In this document: one piece after another, positions 8,769 to 17,650 of the stretch
Layout: every line of letters begins with the position of its first letter
Position numbering within the stretch: position 1 is the first letter of the stretch
Source: Oscillospiraceae bacterium
GTDB taxonomy: Bacteria > Bacillota > Clostridia > Oscillospirales > SIG627
NCBI GenBank assembly: GCA_034925865.1
Contig: JAYFRN010000001.1
Coordinates: forward strand, 62,001-126,000
Reading direction: 5' to 3'
Length of the DNA stretch: 64,000 nucleotides
The notes under the pieces: model-generated
Database searches by the model: none
What the model saw: the letters and a program-made list of their open reading frames with translations, nothing else
What the model was told of the DNA's origin: nothing
Made by a program: the position numbers and the translations under genes

Positions 8769-9760
8769 GATGCAGGCACCTCCTTTTTACTTTTGCGAAT
8801 AATATAAAGTACGATTCCTGCGGCAAGAACTGCAAAGCCAACGCAATATGGCGTATATGCCCATGGTATAACGGATAATACCACCGAGGCTGCGAATCCG
8901 GCCGTTAATCCGGATATGACTCGTTCTACTGCATCGGTATTAACAGTTCTGAGTGTATTTTGCTTTTTTGACAGAAGTGAAGTAATCATATTTCGCATAA
9001 AACTCCCGCTTGTGTTTTTCAGAGCACGCAGCGACAGCAGCAGCCCTGAAATTCCGACTGCGCTTTGCCACAGCGAAGCATAACCTGCCATAAAGTTATA
9101 CGCAATCAGCGCAAAGCCTGCGCCGACAAGGAAATATCCGTTCAGAGCGGCTTTTTTGAATTGAAATGAAGCAAAAAATAGTTTTAGGTTACTGCCTATC
9201 CCTTTCATATTTCCGTTAAAAAGCGAAACGAACAGAGCCGCGAACATACCTTTGCCTATTATGCCGCCAATCGCGCCTAAAATGCCGCCGCTCAGCCCGC
9301 CTTGCGCAAATATAAGTGCCGATAGAAACTTTATTGGAGCGGGATTGATTCCGAGCGAAAGCAGTATCGGGAAAATAAGCCATAAAGCCGCAAGCACAAC
9401 TGCGGGAATAAGTGCTTTTTTATTTTTAAATATTGCCGCAAAGCCTTTAATGGTTCTGCCGATGCCTCCAAAAAGAACTTTTATGGGATCAAGTATTTCG
9501 TTTGCTTTAAATATTGGTGACAGGCCTCCCGAAAGCGTTAGTTCTCCTGCAAGATCGGATGCCATGACAGTGTTTCCAAGTGAAGAAGTAATATCTGTAG
9601 TCAATTTTAAAGTTGTTGAAGTTTGATTTTTTTGTTGCGGAGTTGATTGCTTAGCGGCTTTTGGTGCAGCTAAATCTGTTGGTACGGCGGTTCCGCAGGA
9701 CGAACAGAATTTTTCATCATCCGTCAGCGTATTGCCGCATTTCGTACAATATCTGGACAT
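8765..9760 (-). CDS. Zinc-ribbon multi-pass membrane protein
   Basis: Residues 2-25 form a double C-x-x-C zinc ribbon (C-T-K-C and C-S-S-C). A Gln/Lys/Thr-rich linker follows, and from about residue 105 there are four to six hydrophobic segments, including a Gly-rich helix pair near 143-180 and a C-terminal pair near 285-322. The tail is basic (R-K-S-K-K). This arrangement, cytoplasmic zinc ribbon plus integral membrane domain, is common in Firmicutes but the function is unknown. AAGGAGGATCC ribosome site. Stop overlaps the start of the 1032-aa secreted protein by 4 bp; 18 bp separate it from the upstream zinc-ribbon gene. Confidence 0.82.
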   Translation of the reverse strand: MSRYCTKCGNTLTDDEKFCSSCGTAVPTDLAAPKAAKQSTPQQKNQTSTTLKLTTDITSSLGNTVMASDLAGELTLSGGLSPIFKANEILDPIKVLFGGIGRTIKGFAAIFKNKKALIPAVVLAALWLIFPILLSLGINPAPIKFLSALIFAQGGLSGGILGAIGGIIGKGMFAALFVSLFNGNMKGIGSNLKLFFASFQFKKAALNGYFLVGAGFALIAYNFMAGYASLWQSAVGISGLLLSLRALKNTSGSFMRNMITSLLSKKQNTLRTVNTDAVERVISGLTAGFAASVVLSVIPWAYTPYCVGFAVLAAGIVLYIIRKSKKEVPAS

Positions 9761-9778
9761 TCGGATCCTCCTTAAAAA

Positions 9779-10498
9779 TTATTTGAATAACAGTGATTTG
9801 CAAAAACAGCAATAATTTTCTCTTATATCGTTCTTTTTGCCGCAAATATTACAGAAAATATAACTGTCATGCGACTTATCATATTTTTCATATGTTGAAA
9901 ACGAGGGATGATAACGGACATAATCACCTATATTTAAATAATCATACCATTCCCGGTTATTTTGAATACGAATTTTCTTTTTACTTCCGTCAGCACCTTG
10001 TAAATATACAGTGTATTCCATATAGTGGACAAGATGTTCGTCGTCTCCGTAATTTTCGGTTTTGGTTTTTCTCTTTTCAGTTTTATTGACAACACGCCCA
10101 TCCCATATCGGCTTTTTCATATTATTAACGCGCACCAGACTAATAACAATCATCATTAAGGCTAATCCACACCCTATCAGAATTGCTGTTCCCGGTTCGA
10201 GTTCATCAGACGCAAAACCGGCAATAGTAAAGCCGATGATAAAAAGCGCGGATAAAATAACGGCAAATATAACGGCATGCTTTTTATGTTTACCGGCTAT
10301 GCGTATAATTTCGGGTTTGTTACAAGCGTCCGACCAGCCAACAAGAGTCCTTTGAGCGGGTTTATTTGTTTGTTCTTGATTTGTGTTTTCCGCGCCTGTG
10401 GTGGATTTGTGTGTTAAGCCTGCACCGCAGTTAGAGCAAAAATTTGAGTTGTCATTTTCATTCAGCTGCGCTCCGCAGTTGCTGCAGAATTTGCTCAT
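9779..10498 (-). CDS. Membrane protein with N- and C-terminal zinc ribbons
   Basis: 239 residues. An N-terminal zinc ribbon (C-S-N-C-G ... C-S-N-C-G, residues 4-25), two transmembrane helices at roughly 75-93 and 104-122, a soluble beta-rich domain (~130-210) with a basic K-R-K-T-K stretch, and a second zinc ribbon at the C-terminus (C-N-I-C-G ... C-C-F-C). Two zinc ribbons bracketing a membrane hairpin is unusual. The soluble domain recalls DUF3592-type modules but the match is by eye only. AAGGAGTG ribosome site. Member of the six-gene minus-strand run. Confidence 0.8.
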   Translation of the reverse strand: MSKFCSNCGAQLNENDNSNFCSNCGAGLTHKSTTGAENTNQEQTNKPAQRTLVGWSDACNKPEIIRIAGKHKKHAVIFAVILSALFIIGFTIAGFASDELEPGTAILIGCGLALMMIVISLVRVNNMKKPIWDGRVVNKTEKRKTKTENYGDDEHLVHYMEYTVYLQGADGSKKKIRIQNNREWYDYLNIGDYVRYHPSFSTYEKYDKSHDSYIFCNICGKKNDIRENYCCFCKSLLFK

Positions 10499-10571
10499 GA
10501 CATTGCACTCCTTATTGTAAATTATATTGAAAAAGCGATTGATTATTCAGCTATCATATAAAAGCATTTTA

Positions 10572-11246
10572 TTATTGTTTTTTATTACCGCATTTGCTGC
10601 AGAAATTATCCTCGTTCCATTTTCCGCATCCGCACTGCCACGAAGGATCCCCAATATTCCAGCTCTTTTGATAATATTCTTCAATCCTGTCATCGTAATC
10701 GGTTGTGTTTTCCATTAACCATGCTAAAGTTACCCGATTTTTGTCTGTTTCCGCGTCGTTTTCATACGGCGGTTTCTTTTTAAATTTATTGTGTGCAGCG
10801 CTCGTCATACGGCTTTCATTATGTTTTTTAGAGCTTTTATTCATAACTGCTATCAACAACACTCCCAATCCGATCATGACGAAGGTTCCGATATTCAAAG
10901 GCTTGGCATACAGAGAATTTATCCAAGGTGCAAATTTAAAATAGTGCACCTCGTTGTCGTGCTTAACGTTGATTGCCGATCCTCTTACGGTCTGATGTCC
11001 GCTGTATTCTTTTCCGTCAGCATAAAACGTATAATCAACCGACCATTCATATTGATTGGAGGGCGCACTGTCCAGGGATCCGCCAAACCTGTCAGTATGT
11101 ACGGTGGCCGGTGATGTATTTCCAAAGTAATATAGAGATACATCAGCCACCGCAATGATAATAAGAGCAGTTCCTATAAGAGATATAAATATCCGCCAGA
11201 AAATTTTTGAAGCCATGGATTGATTTTTTTTATATTGAGCCATCAT
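10572..11246 (-). CDS. DUF3592-like membrane protein with C-terminal zinc ribbon
   Basis: 224 residues. First transmembrane helix ~14-34, an extracytoplasmic beta-rich domain (~40-110) ending in an R-G-S-A-I-N-V-K motif region that resembles DUF3592 proteins, a second helix at ~118-136, a charged cytoplasmic part and a C-terminal zinc ribbon (C-G-C-G ... C-S-K-C-G). Two adjacent Met codons at the start; the GGAG site is better spaced for the second (11243). Same domain logic as the neighbouring 239-residue protein, suggesting the two are distant paralogues. Function unknown. Confidence 0.78.
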   Translation of the reverse strand: MMAQYKKNQSMASKIFWRIFISLIGTALIIIAVADVSLYYFGNTSPATVHTDRFGGSLDSAPSNQYEWSVDYTFYADGKEYSGHQTVRGSAINVKHDNEVHYFKFAPWINSLYAKPLNIGTFVMIGLGVLLIAVMNKSSKKHNESRMTSAAHNKFKKKPPYENDAETDKNRVTLAWLMENTTDYDDRIEEYYQKSWNIGDPSWQCGCGKWNEDNFCSKCGNKKQ

Positions 11247-11308
11247 TTATCTCCGGTAAAGAATTATTATAAACGGTAAAATTGCCGCGTCTATAAACAA
11301 TAATAATT

Positions 11309-12577
11309 TCATTCGTCTTTAGCGAGTTTTTTTCTTAACGAAAGTACCTTTTTCATTTTTCTGAACATATTGATTTCATTATCAGTCAGCTTGTTAATAT
11401 TTACCGATGATGCTTTTTGCCACTCACAGGAAATGAAGCTTACTTTATCCGCAAAGTCAGCGGCGCTCTCTTTTTGTTCAAAATGAGTGGAAACGGCGTT
11501 GTATTTCTCGGAAAGCTCTACCATTTTTTCGGGATTGTCAAAAAGAGGGCAGGGCGTAAGCGGATTATCGGAAAATGGCTGTCCGCGGCGGAACGCTCGT
11601 AAAAATGGCGACTGCAACGCTTCCTGCAGCGTCATTTTATTTATGTTTGAGTCGGAATAATGGCAAAAAGCGCAGGGTTCGACATCTCCCGCGGCATTTA
11701 TATGCAGATATCCGCTTCCTCCGCCGACGCAACCGAATACCTTATGTCCGTTATTAAAAAGATCGATTATAGTAAATGAATGACGGTCTGAATACTCATT
11801 AAATCGTTCCCGGACAAATTCACGTTCATCAGCGTTGAGAACAAGCGACATATCGGCATTTTTTCCTATCGGTCTGTATCCGAAGGCCCAGCCGAACCAC
11901 GCTCCGTTATCACGCAAGAAATCAAGAAATCCATCGCTTGTGATCAGCTTGTAGTTATTTTTGTGATAGCATAAAGAAAACGCATAAGCAATTTTATTTT
12001 CTTTTAATATATGCATCGCGCGTATGATTTTTTGATACGCGCCTTTTCCGCGTCGGAAATCGGTCTCTTCCTCATAGCCCTCAATGCTGATAAAAAGAGT
12101 AATGTTGCCTGCGTGTTTAATCTCGTTTGCCAGCTTATCATCGACTAATGTGCCATTTGTAAATATGCCGAAGAAAAGCTTTTTATGTTTTCGCGCAAGC
12201 TCAATCAGCTCGGCCTTACGCATGAGAGGCTCGCCGCCCGTATACAGAATATCAAGCGCTCCGAGCTGTTCCGCTTCCGTTAAAAGTAAATCAAGCCTTT
12301 CGTAAGAAATACCGTCTGTATGTTCGTAATCCCCCGCCCAGCATCCCTTGCAATGCATGTTGCAAGCGTTTGTCGGATCGATAAGTATATCTCTTGGTAT
12401 GCCGCATTCAAAACGGCGGCTGTTTAGTATTTCGGTAAACGTATGAAAATGTCCTACTTTTGCAAAAGCAAAAACGCTTTTTGCGCCGAAAAACTGTGCG
12501 CACCGCAAAGCATAGTCTTTTGGATGCGGAAAAGCCGGTATCTTTTCATATTTACCGTTAATAAGCAGTTTTCTCAT
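11309..12577 (-). CDS. Radical SAM protein with SPASM/twitch-like C-terminus
   Basis: 422 residues. The [4Fe-4S]-SAM motif C-N-M-H-C-K-G-C is present with Cys72, Cys76 and Cys79, followed by the G-G-E-P SAM-binding motif. C-terminal cysteines (F-G-C-V-G-G, E-P-C-A-F-C, T-P-C-P) suggest an auxiliary cluster as in SPASM/twitch enzymes, which modify peptides or proteins or mature enzymes. No short precursor peptide was found alongside. The ATG directly abuts the stop codon of the upstream membrane-anchored protein (TAA-ATG), so translation of the two is tightly coupled and they probably act together. Substrate unknown. Confidence 0.85.
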   Translation of the reverse strand: MRKLLINGKYEKIPAFPHPKDYALRCAQFFGAKSVFAFAKVGHFHTFTEILNSRRFECGIPRDILIDPTNACNMHCKGCWAGDYEHTDGISYERLDLLLTEAEQLGALDILYTGGEPLMRKAELIELARKHKKLFFGIFTNGTLVDDKLANEIKHAGNITLFISIEGYEEETDFRRGKGAYQKIIRAMHILKENKIAYAFSLCYHKNNYKLITSDGFLDFLRDNGAWFGWAFGYRPIGKNADMSLVLNADEREFVRERFNEYSDRHSFTIIDLFNNGHKVFGCVGGGSGYLHINAAGDVEPCAFCHYSDSNINKMTLQEALQSPFLRAFRRGQPFSDNPLTPCPLFDNPEKMVELSEKYNAVSTHFEQKESAADFADKVSFISCEWQKASSVNINKLTDNEINMFRKMKKVLSLRKKLAKDE

Positions 12578-13333
12578 TTATTTTTTTGTTATTATGGTTT
12601 TTTGCGGTATAAGCGCATCTACGGCTATTTCACCCGCTTCGTTAACATTGAGTGAATATATCTCAAGACCCGGAACGCAGGAATAAAGCTTATTAAAATA
12701 TCCGGCATTATCTTCGAGCATCTGAGGCGAAATCGTATTGATCAAACCGGCTTCCAGTTCATCGGTATCCAGGGTAAGAGAGTTGTTTTCTATATGTATG
12801 CTGCCCTTTGAATAAAGGTTTACTTTCTCAAACAGCGGAAACGGTATTTTTGTGGAAAGCTCAGGATACAGCTCGTTAACCGCTTTTCTCAGATATAGGG
12901 TGCCGGAGGCCTCAATTTTTCCGTCGCTTCCTACTTTGATCTGCTGATTTGAAAACCAATAAAAAGCCGGTGCCACTTCATTTAAAAACGCGGTCGCTTC
13001 TTCAGAGGTAAGAGTGAATGTTTTGCGTTCATAATCAGATTGCTCCCATGTATAATCATTAATATTTAATTTTTCACCGGATTCTTTCAACTTTTTAGTA
13101 TATTCGCGAAGCTCATCGCTTGTCATTCCATTAAAAGTAATATTCAATCCGATTTTATTTACAGCGCTTTGATAGTTTTCTTCAGTATACGTAATTCCGA
13201 GATTTTTTGGATTTAAAAAGTCAGGCAAGGAACTTAAAATTATGACGGCGGAAGCCACGATTGCGACAACAGCAATTAATGCTATCCAGAGACCAACATG
13301 TTTTTTCTTTTTATGCGGATATTGTGTATACAT
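12578..13333 (-). CDS. Membrane-anchored protein of unknown function
   Basis: I place the start at the ATG at 13333, giving 251 residues, because a GAGGATC site lies upstream and the longer in-frame extension runs over the divergent gene's start. A basic K-K-K-K-H N-terminus and one transmembrane helix (~14-35) are followed by an extracytoplasmic domain of about 215 residues rich in beta-type sequence. It is not recognised. First gene of the minus-strand operon and directly coupled to the radical SAM enzyme, so it may be its partner or substrate; that is inference. Confidence 0.72.
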   Translation of the reverse strand: MYTQYPHKKKKHVGLWIALIAVVAIVASAVIILSSLPDFLNPKNLGITYTEENYQSAVNKIGLNITFNGMTSDELREYTKKLKESGEKLNINDYTWEQSDYERKTFTLTSEEATAFLNEVAPAFYWFSNQQIKVGSDGKIEASGTLYLRKAVNELYPELSTKIPFPLFEKVNLYSKGSIHIENNSLTLDTDELEAGLINTISPQMLEDNAGYFNKLYSCVPGLEIYSLNVNEAGEIAVDALIPQKTIITKK

Positions 13334-13424
13334 TTTTCCATGATCCTCGTATAATGAATTTACAGTGCTTTTGGCAAGAACACCGTATAAAAACTTGACA
13401 GATGAATTTAAAGGAAGATTTATT

Positions 13425-13991
13425 ATGAAAGCAGTCTGCATATCAGGAAGCCCAAGATTCAATGGAAGCACATCGCTAATTATAAAAGAAATTATGAGGG
13501 CTTTAGAAGCTCACGATATACAAATACATTTATACAGATTGAACGATTTGAATATTTCATATTGCAGTGGTTGTAAATCCTGTGATATTACCGGGGAATG
13601 TATTTATAAGGACGATGTACAAAAAGTCATTCATGATATATATGACGCCCAGCTTGTGATTGTTGCATCGCCTTCTTACTGGGGAGACGTAACCGGACAG
13701 ATGAAGGTTTTTATTGACAGGTGCACACCGTACAGCAACACTGATGCTGCCAGACTTCCGGTTTCATCTGAAGTTAAAGGCGTTGCCGTTGCGGTAAGAG
13801 CAGGCGTCAACAAACAGGAAAACATGAATCTTGTGCATACCATAGAACATTTTTTGGGTCATCTTGATATTCCTCTTACTTCATATTTTACAGTCGAGGG
13901 AATCGATTCCGAAAAGGAATTACTGCATCGTCCGGATATCCTCGCGGATGCATATTCTTTCGGCGAAAAGCTTTTTCGGTTATTGGATTGA
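13425..13991 (+). CDS. NAD(P)H-dependent FMN reductase / iron-sulfur flavoprotein-like
   Basis: Flavodoxin-fold protein of 188 residues. The start is the ATG at 13425 behind AAAGGAAG; the protein then begins M-K-A-V-C-I-S-G-S-P-R, the FMN phosphate-binding loop of the family. C-S-G-C-K-S-C...C near residues 48-60 is the compact cysteine motif found in iron-sulfur flavoproteins and related NADPH-FMN reductases. S-P-S-Y-W-G-D-V-T-G-Q-M-K is the second conserved flavin-binding loop. Stand-alone gene diverging from the minus-strand operon 91 bp away. Electron donor and partner unknown. Confidence 0.85.
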   Translation: MKAVCISGSPRFNGSTSLIIKEIMRALEAHDIQIHLYRLNDLNISYCSGCKSCDITGECIYKDDVQKVIHDIYDAQLVIVASPSYWGDVTGQMKVFIDRCTPYSNTDAARLPVSSEVKGVAVAVRAGVNKQENMNLVHTIEHFLGHLDIPLTSYFTVEGIDSEKELLHRPDILADAYSFGEKLFRLLD

Positions 13992-14180
13992 TTTTTTCCA
14001 TTATTTCTTGATATGTCGCCTTTTATTAATTATATCAGAAGTAAAGCATTCTTTCCATATTGACAATCAAAATGGCAATGCCAATAATTGTGGCAATGAC
14101 CGGATTTTAAGCTTAATATTACATCAATGACATATTCAGGTTATATAACAATAAGATCACAAGTTAATTCCATTATTTTA

Positions 14181-14215
14181 AAAAAAGCCCGGCTCCTGAT
14201 ATGAGAAGCCGGGGC
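14181..14215 (-). terminator. Rho-independent terminator of the SIS-domain gene
   Basis: Stem of GCCCCGGCTT and AGCCGGGC (minus-strand reading) around TCTCATATCAGG, followed on the minus strand by TTTTTTTAAAA. It sits 14 bp beyond the stop of the minus-strand SIS gene. Confidence 0.85.
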
Positions 14216-14228
14216 ATTGAATCGTGAT

Positions 14229-15269
14229 TTATTTTGTTATTGTGACTTTTTTAAGATTGCGGGGTTCATCGGGATTACGGCCCTTCAATGCGGCGAGCTT
14301 GCACGCGAAGAGCTGTGCGAAGACAGCGTTGAAGAAAACGCTTACCGCGTCGGTTCCGAGATTTGGCATCTTAATAGAAAGCTCTCTGCCTTCACAAAGC
14401 ACGGGATCGTCTGATATAAGCAATACTTCGGCTCCGGCATTCTCGAGTTTATAAAGCATTTCTACCGCATCCTTGTAAACCGGTCCTTTATCGGCATAAA
14501 GAATAGCAATCGTATTTGCCTCTACCTGAGCAAACGGACCGTGGTGGAAGTCGCTGACAGCCGCACCCTTCATTTTTACATAATTGGTTTCCTGGAGCTT
14601 AAGCGCGTTTTCAAGTGCGATCGGATAATTATAGCCTCTGCCGAGTGTAAAGCCTTCGGTCATGAAGCGGTAACGCGTTATTATGGAATCAATTTTCTCG
14701 GAAAGAGTATCGATGAATTCATTAAGAGTTCCAGGAACAGCTTCAAGTGCGTCGGAAAGCTCCTCGTTCTTCGACCATTCTGCAACAAGCAGCGCGAGAA
14801 CATACATCTGAGCGGTAAATGTTTTTGTCGCGGCGACGCTCTTTTCAGGACCGGCATTGCAGAATAGGTGATAATCCGCGGCTTTTGCCATAGGTGACGC
14901 CTCATCGTTGGTAACGGCAACGGTTATGGCGCCGCATTTCTTGCCTCTTTCCATAACAGCGAGCGCGTCGGCTGCTTTTCCTGACTGAGAAACGCCGAAC
15001 ACAATGGAATCTTTCAGACAGAGCTTTCCATCATAAGCTGTTATTACAGAAGGAGTGGCCAGTGCGGAAGGGACGCCGACATAAGTACCGAGAAGGTACT
15101 GTGTGTATATAGAAGCATGATCGGAAGTGCCGCGTGCGGCAAAATAGCAATATCTGATGTCGCGTTTTGCGATCTCTGTGCATAATGCCTTAATTGTGGA
15201 TTCGTTTGTTTTTTTGATCGTCGCCAGCGCCTTGGGCTGTTCGAAGATTTCCTTTTGCATTAAAGTCAT
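14229..15269 (-). CDS. SIS-domain sugar-phosphate isomerase/deaminase, GlmS C-terminal-like
   Basis: 346 residues with two SIS domains, resembling the isomerase half of GlmS without the glutaminase domain. R-G-T-S-D-H-A-S (~45) and S-Q-S-G-K-A-A-D (~93) are sugar-phosphate-binding motifs, K-S-V-A-A-T-K-T-F-T-A-Q (~142) is the typical second motif, and L-K-L-Q-E-T-N-Y (~230) the catalytic Glu region. Such stand-alone proteins include glucosamine-6-phosphate deaminases of the NagB-II type, AgaS and fructoselysine-phosphate deglycases; which one applies cannot be told. A clear AAGGAGG ribosome site. Its 5' region carries one copy of the dispersed 35-bp dyad (15336-15370). Confidence 0.87.
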   Translation of the reverse strand: MTLMQKEIFEQPKALATIKKTNESTIKALCTEIAKRDIRYCYFAARGTSDHASIYTQYLLGTYVGVPSALATPSVITAYDGKLCLKDSIVFGVSQSGKAADALAVMERGKKCGAITVAVTNDEASPMAKAADYHLFCNAGPEKSVAATKTFTAQMYVLALLVAEWSKNEELSDALEAVPGTLNEFIDTLSEKIDSIITRYRFMTEGFTLGRGYNYPIALENALKLQETNYVKMKGAAVSDFHHGPFAQVEANTIAILYADKGPVYKDAVEMLYKLENAGAEVLLISDDPVLCEGRELSIKMPNLGTDAVSVFFNAVFAQLFACKLAALKGRNPDEPRNLKKVTITK

Positions 15270-15308
15270 TTTAATGCCTCCTTGATGATTATGATTTATG
15301 TTATTAAC

Positions 15309-15330
15309 GCGGTGATTGAATATTCACCGC
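15309..15330. repeat. Perfect hairpin next to dyad repeat A
   Basis: GCGGTGA and TCACCGC pair around TTGAATAT, immediately upstream (plus-strand sense) of dyad repeat copy A. Both lie in the 226-bp region between the membrane protein and the SIS gene. Otherwise that region shows no gene. Confidence 0.55.
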
Positions 15331-15335
15331 TATAT

Positions 15336-15370
15336 GAGAGAAAAGGCTTTGATGTTCGGGCTTATCTCTC
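15336..15370. repeat. Dispersed 35-bp dyad repeat, copy A
   Basis: Arms GAGAGAAAAG and CTTATCTCTC pair with one internal A-A mismatch around CTTTGATGTTCGGG-type loop sequence. Centre lies 84 bp upstream of the SIS-domain gene start. Related copies are found at 37081-37128, 39802-39835, 39885-39914 (degenerate) and 52916-52949. Confidence 0.7.
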
Positions 15371-15495
15371 ACATAAAATAACTGCTATGATGATCGTTAT
15401 GCTTCGTAGAACAAATCTTATTTACTTTATAAAAATACCGGGATATATAATGATTATTGAGATTAAAAAGCTCCAGAGCCGAAATTATTCTTATT

Positions 15496-16020
15496 TTATA
15501 ATAAATCCTTTTTAAAGCCCAACCGTTTTCTGATTTTAAAAATATAAAACGGAATAAATAGAGTAAAGAATATATCTATCAGAACGAAACCGATGTTGGC
15601 AAATAGAAAGAAAGCAACCTTCATCTCGACAAGATCCTCCGGAAGGGAAAAGATCTTTGTAGTAAATAAATACAAGAGAAGCATGGAGGTATTAAAGGCG
15701 CTTAACTTGAGTATCCACGATAATACCACATTAAGCTTTTCAACATGCTTTTTATATATTGGATACCAGCCCATAAAAAACGCAAACATAAAAGCAGGCG
15801 ATTTTTGAGGAAGAATTAAAAATGACAGCACGGATATACAGAAGAATACCGAAAAAGCCATCTTATCATCTGTTTCAATCGTTACAAAAAGAATCAACAG
15901 ACTGGTATAAGCCGCCAGAGAAATATCGAGAGTGGTAATGACGGAGCCGATGGCCAGCAGAGCGACTCCGATTGCGGTGAGCAGCGCGCCGTAAGCAATT
16001 CGTCTTGTCTTGTTTTTCAT
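15496..16020 (-). CDS. Small integral membrane protein, 174 aa
   Basis: Four to five hydrophobic helices span nearly the whole protein, with a basic start (K-N-K-T-R-R) and basic end (K-I-R-K-R-L-G-F-K-K). The layout resembles small ECF-transporter-like or DUF2232-like membrane proteins, but no diagnostic motif is visible, so no function is given. It follows the DnaJ-domain gene by 19 bp and is probably the third gene of the DUF5685-DnaJ operon. Confidence 0.75.
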   Translation of the reverse strand: MKNKTRRIAYGALLTAIGVALLAIGSVITTLDISLAAYTSLLILFVTIETDDKMAFSVFFCISVLSFLILPQKSPAFMFAFFMGWYPIYKKHVEKLNVVLSWILKLSAFNTSMLLLYLFTTKIFSLPEDLVEMKVAFFLFANIGFVLIDIFFTLFIPFYIFKIRKRLGFKKDLL

Positions 16021-16039
16021 ATTTATTGTTCTAGTCTGA

Positions 16040-16672
16040 TCAGCAACAGCTTATAAGGTCGCCGCCGCAGCATTCGCATAAACAGTCTGCACATAAAAGC
16101 CCGGAGCACATATCACATGCGGAGCATGTCGACATGCTCGGGCGGTTGGTGTTGTAGTTGCCATAACGTTTTTGCGCATTCTTCAGCTCGTTATATGCCG
16201 CCGCGTATTCACCGTTTGTCGGTTCTGCGTTGTAGGCAGTCCGAAAGCTCTCTGCAGCGTTGTTATACTGTCCGCTTTGGCGGTATATAATACCTTTGAG
16301 ATAATACCATTCGGCATTGCGGGACGTTGTGGAAAATGAATTCAACAACACATCTGCTTCACTGAATCTGCCGGCGGCAATCAGCTCTCTGATCCGTGAG
16401 AATTCGCCGCCGGAATATGATGAATTGCTGTTCGAAGAAGAGCCGGCAGACGAACCGGAAAACGTGGAATAATGCGAAGAAAATGAGCGCTGCTTTTGAA
16501 TTTCATCATAAGCCGCATTTATTTCCTTCATTTTTTCTGCCGCGAGATCGCCAAGCGGATTGTCGTGGTAATTATCAGGATGATATTTTTTAGCGAGATC
16601 ACGGTATGCTTTTTTGATTTCGTCGTCGGTGGCGTTGTATGAAACGCCGAGGACCTTGTACGGGTCGGTCAT
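16040..16672 (-). CDS. J-domain protein with TPR-like region and Cys-rich tail
   Basis: 210 residues. An N-terminal J domain (1-65) carries the H-P-D tripeptide at 31-33, so it should stimulate an Hsp70 (DnaK) ATPase. A Ser-rich linker follows, then a TPR-like helical region (~95-165; [11 protein letters not shown]). The last ~28 residues are very Cys-rich (about ten Cys in C-x-x-C and C-C pairs). It is not a classical DnaJ, lacking the G/F and zinc-finger modules in order. It overlaps the DUF5685 gene by 4 bp (ATGA), so the two are translationally coupled. Confidence 0.88.
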   Translation of the reverse strand: MTDPYKVLGVSYNATDDEIKKAYRDLAKKYHPDNYHDNPLGDLAAEKMKEINAAYDEIQKQRSFSSHYSTFSGSSAGSSSNSNSSYSGGEFSRIRELIAAGRFSEADVLLNSFSTTSRNAEWYYLKGIIYRQSGQYNNAAESFRTAYNAEPTNGEYAAAYNELKNAQKRYGNYNTNRPSMSTCSACDMCSGLLCADCLCECCGGDLISCC

Positions 16673-17574
16673 GTATTCAAGCCTTTCGGTTTTGAGAGTT
16701 GCTTTTCGTATTTTTTAATTATATTTCCGAATACGGATGAAAGTCCGAGAGAAGTGATGTTTTCAATAATCGGGAGATATTCTGAATCGCGGGGAAGCAG
16801 TGAAACGGCGGCGTCGATGCGGGATATATATATGCTTTGCGCTGTGTCTATATCCTCAAAAGCAGAAAAAGCATCCGTGACGGAGCCATATTTATTGAGC
16901 AGGGGATTAAACGAACCATGCCTTTCATCCTTTGAAAGGTCATCTGCCGCGTCGGCTGTATATATAAATCTTCCGACGAACGAGCCGATCTCGGAGGCGA
17001 TGAGTTTCTCGTTCCCTTCAAGACCGAAAGAAAAAATTTCGGAAAGAATATCGCCGGAAACGGCGCATAATTTGTCAAGAGATGCACAATCAGAGCTTTC
17101 CATAAGAGAAAGAGAGCTTATACGAGAATCGACGAAATCGGAAAGAGATGAAATAAGCGGGTCTTTTTTCTTAATGCGCCTGAGCTTTGCCCTGCAAAAC
17201 GCGGCTGTCGGAAAAAGAAACAGCTTTTTAAAAAACGGCTGATCACGGTCATTGATATCGTCGAAAATTTTATATGCCGTGAGTATAAATCCGGCTTTTG
17301 CGGAGAAGTCGAGTGAATCGCCTGATTTTGAAGCAGCTGACGGACGCTTTTTCATCGGATGCACGGCACAGCGCTCTTTGCCGATTTCAAATCGTTCGCC
17401 AAGCAGTGAAGCACGGACGAGCGCAAGAAAAACGAAGTCATAACTTAATGACGAGGTCATAAGAGGCGAAACAGCGGATGAAACCGAATGACATAGTCCG
17501 CAATATACCGCTTTATATAATTCGTGATGTTTTACAAGCAGATCGCCGACAGCTGGTTTTACATACCCGAACAT
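16669..17574 (-). CDS. DUF5685 family protein
   Basis: 301 residues. The N-terminus M-F-G-Y-V-K-P...Y-C-G-L-C-H...L-S-Y-D is the signature of DUF5685 proteins, which contain conserved cysteines (C-G-L-C-H near 25, R-C-A-V-H-P near 68) and a mostly helical body. Function unknown; in Firmicutes they are commonly next to a J-domain gene, as here, which suggests a shared chaperone or maturation role. First gene of its operon, preceded by a good sigma-A promoter. Confidence 0.85.
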   Translation of the reverse strand: MFGYVKPAVGDLLVKHHELYKAVYCGLCHSVSSAVSPLMTSSLSYDFVFLALVRASLLGERFEIGKERCAVHPMKKRPSAASKSGDSLDFSAKAGFILTAYKIFDDINDRDQPFFKKLFLFPTAAFCRAKLRRIKKKDPLISSLSDFVDSRISSLSLMESSDCASLDKLCAVSGDILSEIFSFGLEGNEKLIASEIGSFVGRFIYTADAADDLSKDERHGSFNPLLNKYGSVTDAFSAFEDIDTAQSIYISRIDAAVSLLPRDSEYLPIIENITSLGLSSVFGNIIKKYEKQLSKPKGLNT

Positions 17575-17602
17575 TTTTGCCTTTATGCCTTTCTATCACA
17601 TC

Positions 17603-17631
17603 ATTATAATACCCTGCGGGTTTTAATGCAA
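17603..17631 (-). promoter_or_regulatory. Sigma-A promoter of the DUF5685-DnaJ operon
   Basis: On the minus strand, -35 TTGCAT (17626-17631), 17-bp spacer, -10 TATAAT (17603-17608), 29 bp ahead of the DUF5685 start. Confidence 0.65.
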
Positions 17632-17650
17632 TATTTTTTTGTTAACAGAG

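Noticed and set aside
13992..14180. Repeated TGGCAATG motifs downstream of the flavoprotein gene
   Set aside because: Only two short copies and a small palindrome; too little to call a repeat element.
15282..15515. 77-codon plus-strand frame between the membrane protein and the SIS gene
   Set aside because: It runs through the hairpin and dyad repeat A and into the antisense of the membrane-protein gene; composition is not coding-like.
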